DNA of 64,000 nucleotides. It comes from Aquimarina sediminis. Lineage in GTDB: Bacteria > Bacteroidota > Bacteroidia > Flavobacteriales > Flavobacteriaceae. The number at the start of each line of letters is the position of its first letter. Position 1 is the stretch's first letter. The stretch covers positions 434,001 to 498,000 of the forward strand of contig NZ_POYJ01000002.1 in NCBI RefSeq assembly GCF_002895435.1, given 5' to 3'. The notes below the pieces were generated by a model, which searched no databases, was not told where the DNA came from, and saw nothing but the letters and a program-made list of their open reading frames with translations. Position numbers and translations under genes: made by a program. Below are positions 38,262 to 45,138 of this stretch, in pieces.

Positions 38262-39287
38262 ATGAAAACATATACAAATATAATATTACTAGTATTTGTA
38301 TCTATGACCTTTTTGTCATGTGATACTGAAGAGACACAAATAGAAAGTTTTGAAACAATGAATACTAATGAGGTTACTGCCAAAGCACTTAGTGTAGATG
38401 CCAAAAGAGTTCTTAATGAAGCCCCTTTTGCAGAGCGAGCGAGCCATACTACCCTAGTGTTTGATCATAAAATGTGGGTAATTGCTGGAACAAGTTATGA
38501 TCTGCCTCTTAGTGATGTTTGGAGTAGTAAAGATGGTGAAAACTGGATTGCTATTACCAAGGATGGTGGATTTGGTGAAAGGTATGGTCATGCATCTACC
38601 ACAACAAGTGATGGAATGTATATTACTGGAGGAACAAAAGGCAGCACTTTTTTGAATGATGTGTGGTATAGCAAAAATGGTAAAGAATGGACTCAAACAG
38701 CAAAAAATGCTCCATTTCCTGCCAGAAGATGGCATACATTAACAAATCTTCATGGAAGAATGTTTCTCATTGGAGGATTAAGTGGTGATATAGTTTCTGC
38801 AAAAGGAGATGTGTGGGTGAGTAATGATGGAGCAAATTGGGATCAAGTGACTAACCTAGCTCCATTTGGTAAACGTTATGGTCATGCCTCAGTGCTATAC
38901 GATGATAAAATTTGGATTATAGGAGGATATGATGGTAGTGGAAATTATCTTAACGATGTTTGGTATTCAAAAAATGGATTTCAGTGGGTTCTCGTAACGC
39001 CAAATACAGATTTTCCTGTACGTCGTAATCATACCGTTGTTACCAATAAAGAAGGAATGTGGCTTACAGGAGGGATTGATGCAGGTCATAAGTATTATGA
39101 TGACATATGGTTTAGCAATGATGGAATGAATTGGGAAAAAGTAACTGTCGAATATAAAACGTTTGCTCCTAGAGGATATCACTCCTCAGCATATTTTGAT
39201 GATCAACTATGGGTGATTAACGGTTTTAGACAAGGTATAGGTGCTCCAAGTGATTTCTATAGTGATGTGTGGTCTTTTCAAGAATAA
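38262..39287 (+). CDS. Kelch-type propeller lipoprotein
   Basis: The 341-residue product has a lipoprotein signal (MTFLSCDTEE) and six Kelch-like repeats of about 47 residues, each with R-x-x-H, a GG pair and a DVWxSxDGxxW end (for example RYGHASTT, ITGGTKG, DVWYSKNGKEW). Six blades make a complete propeller, probably displayed on the outer membrane and binding a protein or a glycan. It is the third gene of the operon beginning at 36456. Confidence 0.85.
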   Translation: MKTYTNIILLVFVSMTFLSCDTEETQIESFETMNTNEVTAKALSVDAKRVLNEAPFAERASHTTLVFDHKMWVIAGTSYDLPLSDVWSSKDGENWIAITKDGGFGERYGHASTTTSDGMYITGGTKGSTFLNDVWYSKNGKEWTQTAKNAPFPARRWHTLTNLHGRMFLIGGLSGDIVSAKGDVWVSNDGANWDQVTNLAPFGKRYGHASVLYDDKIWIIGGYDGSGNYLNDVWYSKNGFQWVLVTPNTDFPVRRNHTVVTNKEGMWLTGGIDAGHKYYDDIWFSNDGMNWEKVTVEYKTFAPRGYHSSAYFDDQLWVINGFRQGIGAPSDFYSDVWSFQE

Positions 39288-39416
39288 TTAAAAAAAATTG
39301 AATAAAGAGAAGATGAATAGAATCTGTTGCAAATACCTTCAATTTATATGGTTTGAAGAAGATAAAAACACAAAAATGGGCAGAAGTAAGCTTAATAATT
39401 TAAAAAACAAAAACAA

Positions 39417-40022
39417 ATGAAAAAAATAATTCTAATAATCTTTATTTGTACAGCTTCATTGTTTGGGCAAGGACAAAATAGTACCATCACAGTGACAGGA
39501 GAATATTCTCGAGAAATTGATATTGAAAAGTACATTATCTACGTTGATTTTAGAGAGGCGTTAGCTAGGAAACCTCAAAATTCAGAGCAAAAAAAAATAC
39601 CCCAACTTAAAAGTGAATTTAAAGAAAAACTAAGCAAAGTAGGCGTAGATTTTGGAAAATTTAAAAAACACGATTTATATGAGGTTACCGGTACAGCATA
39701 TGGCACGAGTTCATATTATTATTATGCTACAAAATCACTGGATGAGGTAAAAAAAATACTTATTCAAAAAATAGAAGGTGTTAGTGCATGGGCAGAAATT
39801 ATGGCCAAAGAAATAACCAATAAGGATATGGCTATGCTCAATAAAATAGCTATAGATGATGCCAGAGATAAAGCAATGCAAATGGCAAGTAATATCAATA
39901 AAAAAATCGGAACGATTAAAGAAATAGAGGACATTAATCATAAGGAATTCGGATATTACAATGCAGGAAGACCATACGAACTCCACAAACACTACGTTAA
40001 GGTAACTTTTGCTTTAGAGTAG
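39417..40022 (+). CDS. SIMPL-domain (DUF541) exported protein
   Basis: The 201-residue protein has a signal peptide ending near SLFGQGQ, then the SIMPL layout: a first strand ITVTGEYSREID, a central KxLDEVKKIL region, and a C-terminal IDDARDKAMQMASNINKKIGTIKEI motif of the kind that repeats DARxKAxxxA...G in this family. SIMPL proteins are periplasmic or surface oligomers of poorly known function. It follows the Kelch gene after 129 bases. Confidence 0.75.
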   Translation: MKKIILIIFICTASLFGQGQNSTITVTGEYSREIDIEKYIIYVDFREALARKPQNSEQKKIPQLKSEFKEKLSKVGVDFGKFKKHDLYEVTGTAYGTSSYYYYATKSLDEVKKILIQKIEGVSAWAEIMAKEITNKDMAMLNKIAIDDARDKAMQMASNINKKIGTIKEIEDINHKEFGYYNAGRPYELHKHYVKVTFALE

Positions 40023-40066
40023 GATATTTAAAAAAGCGTATTGCCGCCTTTTGATTAAATAGAAAC

Positions 40067-40579
40067 ATGAAAGAACTTATTGTAGGTTTCAGTTACGTAA
40101 TTTGTATTATAATAGTACTATCACTGATTTTATCAAATTGCACTTCAAAAAGGAATAAGTTTGAAGATGAGCTAAGTAAAGAAGAATTGGTTACTGTAGA
40201 GCTAGAGGCATTGAAGTTAACTATTATGGTTCCGCAAAAGCACTTTATAGTTAAGAGAGATAGTTTTTGTAGTATACATATAGATCCAAATAATAGATAT
40301 GGAAGATATTTTACTATAGAAAAACCTAACATCAATGTTCAAAAAAAGAAGTACTCAGAATCTATAGATTTTGATAATGGAATAAAGTTGAGGTATTCAA
40401 AATTTATTCTAGAAAATCCAGGAAGCAGTAATGGTAAAGAATATTATGCAAAAGGTTTTTTTAGAACAGAACAGAAATTATTTTTAATCACTTGCTCAGA
40501 AACGAAAGAATATACTGAGGGAGACCCTGAGTTTTGTTTTAAATATATTTCGACCATAAAAAATACCACACACAAATAG
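40067..40579 (+). CDS. hypothetical lipoprotein
   Basis: The 170-residue protein has a hydrophobic N terminus with a lipobox-like ILSNCTSK (Cys24) and a small domain that I do not recognise, with TIMVPQKHFIVK and GKEYYAKGFFRTEQKLFLITC. Its stop codon touches the start codon of the next gene (TAG-ATG), which indicates translational coupling within an operon. Confidence 0.7.
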   Translation: MKELIVGFSYVICIIIVLSLILSNCTSKRNKFEDELSKEELVTVELEALKLTIMVPQKHFIVKRDSFCSIHIDPNNRYGRYFTIEKPNINVQKKKYSESIDFDNGIKLRYSKFILENPGSSNGKEYYAKGFFRTEQKLFLITCSETKEYTEGDPEFCFKYISTIKNTTHK

Positions 40580-41041
40580 ATGAGACAAATAACACGAATT
40601 TTTATCATATTTCTTCTGACCTCATGTGCAGATAATTCTAAAAATACTATAGATAGCAGACCAATTGACAGTGCAAAAGAAAGAATAGAAGTTCTTGAAA
40701 AAGAGATTATCAAAAAATCAGAATTTCATGATGCAGAATTTTTATTATTCAATGTAAATGGTTTTTCGAAATCAAGAAATGCAATTCCTGGAGCATCATC
40801 ATGGGATTATCAATTTGTTGTAAAAGTAGAACCTACTATGGTTACAAATTGGACTATAGGTTTTCAGAAATCAGATAACAAAGAATATGAGACAGGGTGG
40901 ACAGATGATTTGGTTGCTCATAGAGACAATAATTGGGAAAGAAAATCAACACCCCAGCTGTATAATAGGGTTGATGATAATACCATTGTCATTGTGTATC
41001 AAAAAGAGGGAATCGTATTTAAACGAGTAATTGCAAATTAA
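40580..41041 (+). CDS. hypothetical lipoprotein
   Basis: The 153-residue product has a short lipoprotein signal (FIIFLLTSCADNS, Cys15) and a small domain with several Trp residues (GASSWDYQF, TNWTIGFQKS). I do not recognise the family. It starts immediately after the stop of the preceding lipoprotein gene and ends 27 bases before the next one. Confidence 0.7.
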   Translation: MRQITRIFIIFLLTSCADNSKNTIDSRPIDSAKERIEVLEKEIIKKSEFHDAEFLLFNVNGFSKSRNAIPGASSWDYQFVVKVEPTMVTNWTIGFQKSDNKEYETGWTDDLVAHRDNNWERKSTPQLYNRVDDNTIVIVYQKEGIVFKRVIAN

Positions 41042-41068
41042 ACATAGGATCAGATTTAAAACCTAATA

Positions 41069-41683
41069 ATGTATCAGATAGCAATAAAAACTATACTAGC
41101 AGTTAGTCTTCTTTTTTTGAACGCATGCAGTGCTCAAGGAAAGAAAAGCTCAATAAATGAAGAGAAATCAAGGGATTCTGTGTCAGACACCCTCGCAGTA
41201 GGATATACCTATTGGTGGCCACAATCTGGTCCTTTTGTTGGATATTGTGGTGATGAGTATGCATTGGTTTTTTTAGGAACGGTACAATTTATAGACATTC
41301 CAGCTAAAGATTCGACTAGTGTAGTTGTTTCTCAACAAGGAGGAATACAGATAAATGAAGTACTTGCAGTTAGAGATTTGAAGAAAAATAGATATATGAA
41401 CCAGAACCTTCTGGTTTCTGATTGCTTTTATGGAAAAGATTTAAAAAAAGGAGATCGGGTGATGGTTTTCTGCTATGAGTATGAAGACAATTACAGTATT
41501 GCAGGAAGAAAATCGATACTAAAAATTGAGGAAACTAATGATCCAATTGTCCAATCCATTAAGAAATATATTAAAGCGAACCAGAACCCAATAGCAATAA
41601 AAAGCGATATTCTTTTATGGCAAAACTATGGATTGGATGATCAATTAAAGCAAATCATAAATTGTAAAGAAGCAATGGACTAA
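41069..41683 (+). CDS. hypothetical lipoprotein
   Basis: The 204-residue protein has a lipoprotein signal (LLFLNACSAQGKK) and a domain starting TYWWPQSGPFVGYCGDEYAL with a strand-rich LVFLGTVQFIDIP and a later KKGDRVMVFCYEYED, which suggests a small OB- or SH3-like barrel. This is a guess from pattern only. It precedes the RNA ligase gene by 24 bases on the same strand. Confidence 0.7.
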   Translation: MYQIAIKTILAVSLLFLNACSAQGKKSSINEEKSRDSVSDTLAVGYTYWWPQSGPFVGYCGDEYALVFLGTVQFIDIPAKDSTSVVVSQQGGIQINEVLAVRDLKKNRYMNQNLLVSDCFYGKDLKKGDRVMVFCYEYEDNYSIAGRKSILKIEETNDPIVQSIKKYIKANQNPIAIKSDILLWQNYGLDDQLKQIINCKEAMD

Positions 41684-41707
41684 TACCGTGATCCAAAAAC
41701 AAATGGG

Positions 41708-42727
41708 ATGGAAGATTTTTCTGAATACGAAAAAGTACCTAAAAAGCTTAATGTAAATGATATTGACTTTAGAAAGCTAGAAAAATTACAATGGGTAGTT
41801 ACAGAAAAAGTACATGGAGCTAACTTCAGTTTTATTTATGAAAATAGAAAACTAAAATTTGCCAAAAGAAGAGAGTATCTATCCTGGAAAGATGATTTTT
41901 TTGGATTTCAATTAATTGTAAAGTGTTTGGAAGACAAAATTTTCCATTTCTTTGAAAGATTAAGTCACGATATTGAAGCAAAAAAATACATTTTGTATGG
42001 AGAACTTTTTGGAGGTGAATATCCTCACCCAGAAGTCTTACCAAGCGATAATATAAAGGCAATACAAACAGGAGTATACTATTCACCTGAAATTAAATTC
42101 TGCGCCTTTGATATTGCAATAGAAACAGATATCAAATATTATTTACCTTACAAAACAGCTGAAGAGTATTTTGTAAAGCACTCTATTTTTTATGCCAAAC
42201 CTCTTTTTATAGGAAAGTATCTTGAGGCTTTAAATTTTGATACCCGAATAGATTCTACAATACCCGACAGATTAAGTTTACCATGGATAAAAGATAATCT
42301 GATTGAAGGTGTTGTGATAAAGCCCTATACCCAGCAAATCAAAACAAAGAATCAAATCAGACCTATTATTAAACTAAAAAACAAAGAGTTTGATGAAGAG
42401 ATAAAGTTTCATCAGGCTCAAAAATGGAAATATATTCCTGAAACTTCATCGAATACAGAAGACCTTTCTTTTTTAATTGATGAGTTACAAAATTACATTA
42501 TCAAGAATAGATTGGATAGTGCAATATCAAAAATAGGGGCATTAGATCAGAATAATGTATTAAGGATGTCTGAGATTGAAGCAGAGTTTTTACAAGATGT
42601 TCTGACAGATTTTAATGACGATAATGAATACATATTAAATGAACTCAATGATGCACAAAAAGATTGGGTTACAATTCGAATTAAGGCAGCTATAAAGAGG
42701 TTGATGATTTTAATCGACCCTAAATAA
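41708..42727 (+). CDS. Rnl2-family RNA ligase
   Basis: The 339-residue cytoplasmic protein has the nucleotidyltransferase motifs of T4 RNA ligase 2: motif I TEKVHGANF with the AMP-accepting Lys34, the motif III region YGELFGG (Glu99) with FCAFDI, motif IV IEGVVIKP (Glu200) and motif V IKLKNKEF (Lys222, Lys224). These nearly match the T4 Rnl2 positions (Lys35, Glu204, Lys225, Lys227). A helical C-terminal domain follows, as in T4 Rnl2. The family seals 3'-OH/5'-phosphate RNA nicks with ATP. No RNA-end-healing kinase-phosphatase partner lies next to it; its neighbours are lipoproteins. Confidence 0.88.
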   Translation: MEDFSEYEKVPKKLNVNDIDFRKLEKLQWVVTEKVHGANFSFIYENRKLKFAKRREYLSWKDDFFGFQLIVKCLEDKIFHFFERLSHDIEAKKYILYGELFGGEYPHPEVLPSDNIKAIQTGVYYSPEIKFCAFDIAIETDIKYYLPYKTAEEYFVKHSIFYAKPLFIGKYLEALNFDTRIDSTIPDRLSLPWIKDNLIEGVVIKPYTQQIKTKNQIRPIIKLKNKEFDEEIKFHQAQKWKYIPETSSNTEDLSFLIDELQNYIIKNRLDSAISKIGALDQNNVLRMSEIEAEFLQDVLTDFNDDNEYILNELNDAQKDWVTIRIKAAIKRLMILIDPK

Positions 42728-42792
42728 ATATTCATTGTTGCTGTGCTTAGGGGCGTTTCCCTCAGGAAACTTAGGAAAAACCCTTGAAAAAA

Positions 42793-42854
42793 GTCCGAAT
42801 TCTTTGAAATTCAAACTTTTGGGATACTACATTTTTCGGCTAGTATTAGGTTTG
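42793..42854 (+). promoter_or_regulatory. palindromic promoter-like element, copy 3
   Basis: The core begins GTCCGAATTC and holds TTTGAA-A-TTCAAA at 42803-42815. TAGGTTTG at 42847-42854 begins 54 bases after the core start and 27 bases separate it from the ATG of the first collagen-like lipoprotein. A CTTAGGAAAAACCC segment precedes the core and is shared with copy 4. Confidence 0.75.
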
Positions 42855-42881
42855 TCGTATTAACTTTTAAAATTATTTAAA

Positions 42882-43508
42882 ATGAAAGCGATGACAAATT
42901 TAGTAAGGGGTATTATGATACTATTATTATCAGTATTGGTTTTTTCTTGTTCTGATGGAGAAGATGGAGCCATTGGTCCGGCAGGTCAGGATGGTATCAA
43001 TGGTGTTGATGGGGCTGACGGTCAGGACGGGCAAGATGGAGCCGATGGCGAGGATGGAACCGATGGTCAACCTGGAACTGCAAATGTAATTTACTCAGAC
43101 TGGATTGCAAGGGATTTTGATACTGCTGGAGCTGCCTCAACTAACGGGCAACTTCTTGCGACCTTGGGTATTAATGATTTTGATTTAAATCAGGATGTTA
43201 TATTGGTATATGGAAGAAATGAAGTAAATGTAATTGTTTCTGAAGTCAAATTACTACCATATATACTTGCTTCTCAAGAGGAGTATTACGGATTTGAAGT
43301 TTCAAGTTTTGTAGGAGGGAGTACTTTACGAATTGAAGTAGCTACATTGGATGGAGGAACAAATTTATTTACCTTTTTTGATGATTTTCGATATGTAATT
43401 ATTCCTGGAGGAACTGCATTACCGGGGGAAGAAGCTGCTAAATCTATAAAAGACTATACTTCGATGTCTTATGAAGAGATTATAGCCGCGTTTAATATCC
43501 CAGAATAA
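42882..43508 (+). CDS. collagen-like lipoprotein A
   Basis: The 208-residue product has a lipoprotein signal (LVFSCSDGEDG) leading into about 12 Gly-x-y triplets rich in Asp/Gln (GPAGQDG, GADGQDG), a collagen-like stalk. A small globular domain follows (from TANVIYSDW), with a C-terminal KDYTSMSYEEIIAAFNIPE motif. It is surface-anchored by inference. The next gene is a paralogue with nearly the same signal, stalk and C terminus but a different middle. Confidence 0.85.
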   Translation: MKAMTNLVRGIMILLLSVLVFSCSDGEDGAIGPAGQDGINGVDGADGQDGQDGADGEDGTDGQPGTANVIYSDWIARDFDTAGAASTNGQLLATLGINDFDLNQDVILVYGRNEVNVIVSEVKLLPYILASQEEYYGFEVSSFVGGSTLRIEVATLDGGTNLFTFFDDFRYVIIPGGTALPGEEAAKSIKDYTSMSYEEIIAAFNIPE

Positions 43509-43533
43509 TCTTTTTAACCAATCATTAATTGTG

Positions 43534-43568
43534 ATAGTGAAGACTACATAAAAAGTAATCTTCACTAT
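43534..43568 (+). terminator. terminator of collagen-like lipoprotein A
   Basis: ATAGTGAAGACTAC and GTAATCTTCACTAT form a 14-base stem with one mismatch and a 7-base loop, followed by TTCTTT. It lies 25 bases after the stop codon. Confidence 0.7.
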
Positions 43569-43627
43569 TTCTTTGATTGATAAAAGAGGTTTTTTACCCA
43601 AAAACTTAGGGAAACCCCTCAAAAAAA

Positions 43628-43689
43628 GTCCGAATTCTTTGAAATTCAAGCTTTCAGGATATTGAATCTTTGAGGTAGCGCTAGGTTTG
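43628..43689 (+). promoter_or_regulatory. palindromic promoter-like element, copy 4
   Basis: The core begins GTCCGAATTC and carries TTTGAA-A-TTCAAG at 43638-43650, one base different from the others. TAGGTTTG at 43682-43689 is again exactly 54 bases from the core start, and 28 bases separate it from the ATG of the second collagen-like gene. Confidence 0.75.
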
Positions 43690-43717
43690 TCATATTAACT
43701 TTTAAAATGATTGTAAA

Positions 43718-44302
43718 ATGAAAGCGATGACAAATTTAGTAAGGAGTATGATGATACTATTATCAGTATTGGTTTTTTCTTGTTCTGATGGAGAGGATGG
43801 AGCAATTGGTCCAGCGGGTCAGGATGGTATCAATGGTGTTGATGGGCAAGATGGCACTAATGGAGAAGATGGTTCAGAGGGAGCAACAGGTACAGCTAAT
43901 GTTATTTACTCAGATTGGATGGCTAGGGATTTTCTTTTTCAATTCGCCACTACTGAAAATTTTCAAGGATTAGAGGAGTTTGATTCTAGCGAATTTAATG
44001 AGAATACTGATTTTGTTTTTGTTTATGGAAGAAGAGTTACTGGGAGTGATACCGAGATATATCAATTACCATATGTTGGGAATGTTCCTTCTCAAGATTA
44101 TTACGAATTTGGACTGTTTAATACCGCAGAGGGGCTTATATTACAATTAAGAGCAAGGACTCTAGATGCAAGCCTAAGTGATTTTGATTATTTTAATGAT
44201 TTTAGGTATATGATCATTCCTGGAGGAGTTGCAAAGTCTGCAAAAGATTATACCTCGATGTCGTATAAAGAGATCGTAACTATGTTTAATATCCCAGAAT
44301 AA
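43718..44302 (+). CDS. collagen-like lipoprotein B
   Basis: The 194-residue paralogue of the preceding gene has the same MKAMTNLVR start and lipobox (VFSCSDGEDG), a slightly shorter Gly-x-y stalk, a diverged globular domain (DFLFQFATTENFQGLEEF) and the shared end KDYTSMSYKEIVTMFNIPE. Its own copy of the palindromic element lies upstream, so both copies should be regulated alike. Confidence 0.85.
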   Translation: MKAMTNLVRSMMILLSVLVFSCSDGEDGAIGPAGQDGINGVDGQDGTNGEDGSEGATGTANVIYSDWMARDFLFQFATTENFQGLEEFDSSEFNENTDFVFVYGRRVTGSDTEIYQLPYVGNVPSQDYYEFGLFNTAEGLILQLRARTLDASLSDFDYFNDFRYMIIPGGVAKSAKDYTSMSYKEIVTMFNIPE

Positions 44303-44329
44303 TTTTTTAGCCAAATAATTCGAACTAGA

Positions 44330-44367
44330 AATAGTGGGCGACGTATACGTATTGCTCACTATTTTTC
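44330..44367 (+). terminator. terminator of collagen-like lipoprotein B
   Basis: ATAGTGGGC pairs with GCTCACTAT (one G-T pair) around a loop that contains the palindrome ACGTATACGT, and five T follow. It ends 22 bases before the next start codon. Confidence 0.7.
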
Positions 44368-44388
44368 ACTAATTAAAATTATGAACAG

Positions 44389-45132
44389 ATGAAAACAATA
44401 AAGTATATAGGAGTATTCCTTATTTTAATAATGTATGCTTGTAATAATGATGATGATGCTAATGATTTGTTGGTCATAGATGATAATTCTAATAGTTTGA
44501 TGATCACATACGAAAAAGAGCGTATAGAAATTACCTTTTTGGAAATAGGAGAAACAGAGTCTCCAACAGTGAACTGGTCTGAAGAAAAAGGATCATTTTC
44601 TGCCACTAGCTTAACAACAGTAGGTGGAGATGATTTAGTAGGAAAAGCAGTGTTTATTGATGAAGAAACTGGAGTTCTTACTTGGGATAGGTCATTGCCT
44701 TTGGGGGAGAGCGAGATTTTCGTTACAGCTTCTAATTCGTCCGAAACGGCAACTACAACACTAGCCATTAAGAACACTTTTGTTAAAGGTTTTTTTGTAG
44801 GAGGATTTAATAATGACACATCTGATGACCCCGATATATCTACCATTATTAATGATACTTTTCTAGAACTATTAGAGGATAGAACCGCTATTTTTTCATC
44901 AGAGGATCCTACCTTTTCCGGAACAGGAACATGGGTTGCAGAGGGGAGCGTAATTCTTATTGAATATACAACCACTGATAATCCCGGAGAGAATTTTGTT
45001 ATGCAAGGTTCTATGGTAGGAAGAACTAATGTTTTACCAATAGTTTTATTCGAGGGTAGATGGGGAAAGGATCTAAATGCAGATAATAACATAGAAGATG
45101 TAATGGGGCTATTTCTTTTTGAAATTGATTAG
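44389..45132 (+). CDS. hypothetical lipoprotein
   Basis: The 247-residue protein has a lipoprotein signal (IMYACNNDDDAND) and a first domain (about 35-125) rich in Thr/Ser strands that looks Ig- or cadherin-like, followed by a second small domain with FVGGFNNDTSDDPD and GTWVAEGSVILIEY. I do not recognise either. It is followed after 6 bases by the PKD/beta-helix gene and is probably co-transcribed with it. A long open frame on the opposite strand is a shadow. Confidence 0.75.
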   Translation: MKTIKYIGVFLILIMYACNNDDDANDLLVIDDNSNSLMITYEKERIEITFLEIGETESPTVNWSEEKGSFSATSLTTVGGDDLVGKAVFIDEETGVLTWDRSLPLGESEIFVTASNSSETATTTLAIKNTFVKGFFVGGFNNDTSDDPDISTIINDTFLELLEDRTAIFSSEDPTFSGTGTWVAEGSVILIEYTTTDNPGENFVMQGSMVGRTNVLPIVLFEGRWGKDLNADNNIEDVMGLFLFEID

Positions 45133-45138
45133 GATGAT

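Larger units (their letters stand above)
42770..44302 (+). repeat. tandem duplication of element plus collagen-like gene
   Basis: The stretch from about 42770 (CTTAGG...AAACCC, palindromic element, -7 box, AACTTTTAAAAT, first codons) is repeated from about 43605. Identity is high through the signal peptide and the collagen-like part, is lost in the globular middle, and returns in the last 20 codons. Confidence 0.75.

Noticed and set aside
31295-43662. Palindromic elements as a MITE or other mobile element
   Set aside because: There are no terminal inverted repeats with target duplications; all copies share the same orientation and a fixed distance to a -7 box. A mobile origin long ago is not excluded.
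44379-45092. Long open frame of 237 codons on the minus strand
   Set aside because: It lies opposite the lipoprotein gene 44389-45132, which has a proper lipobox and fits its operon. The minus-strand peptide is Ser/Val/Thr-rich, as expected from a shadow of that gene.
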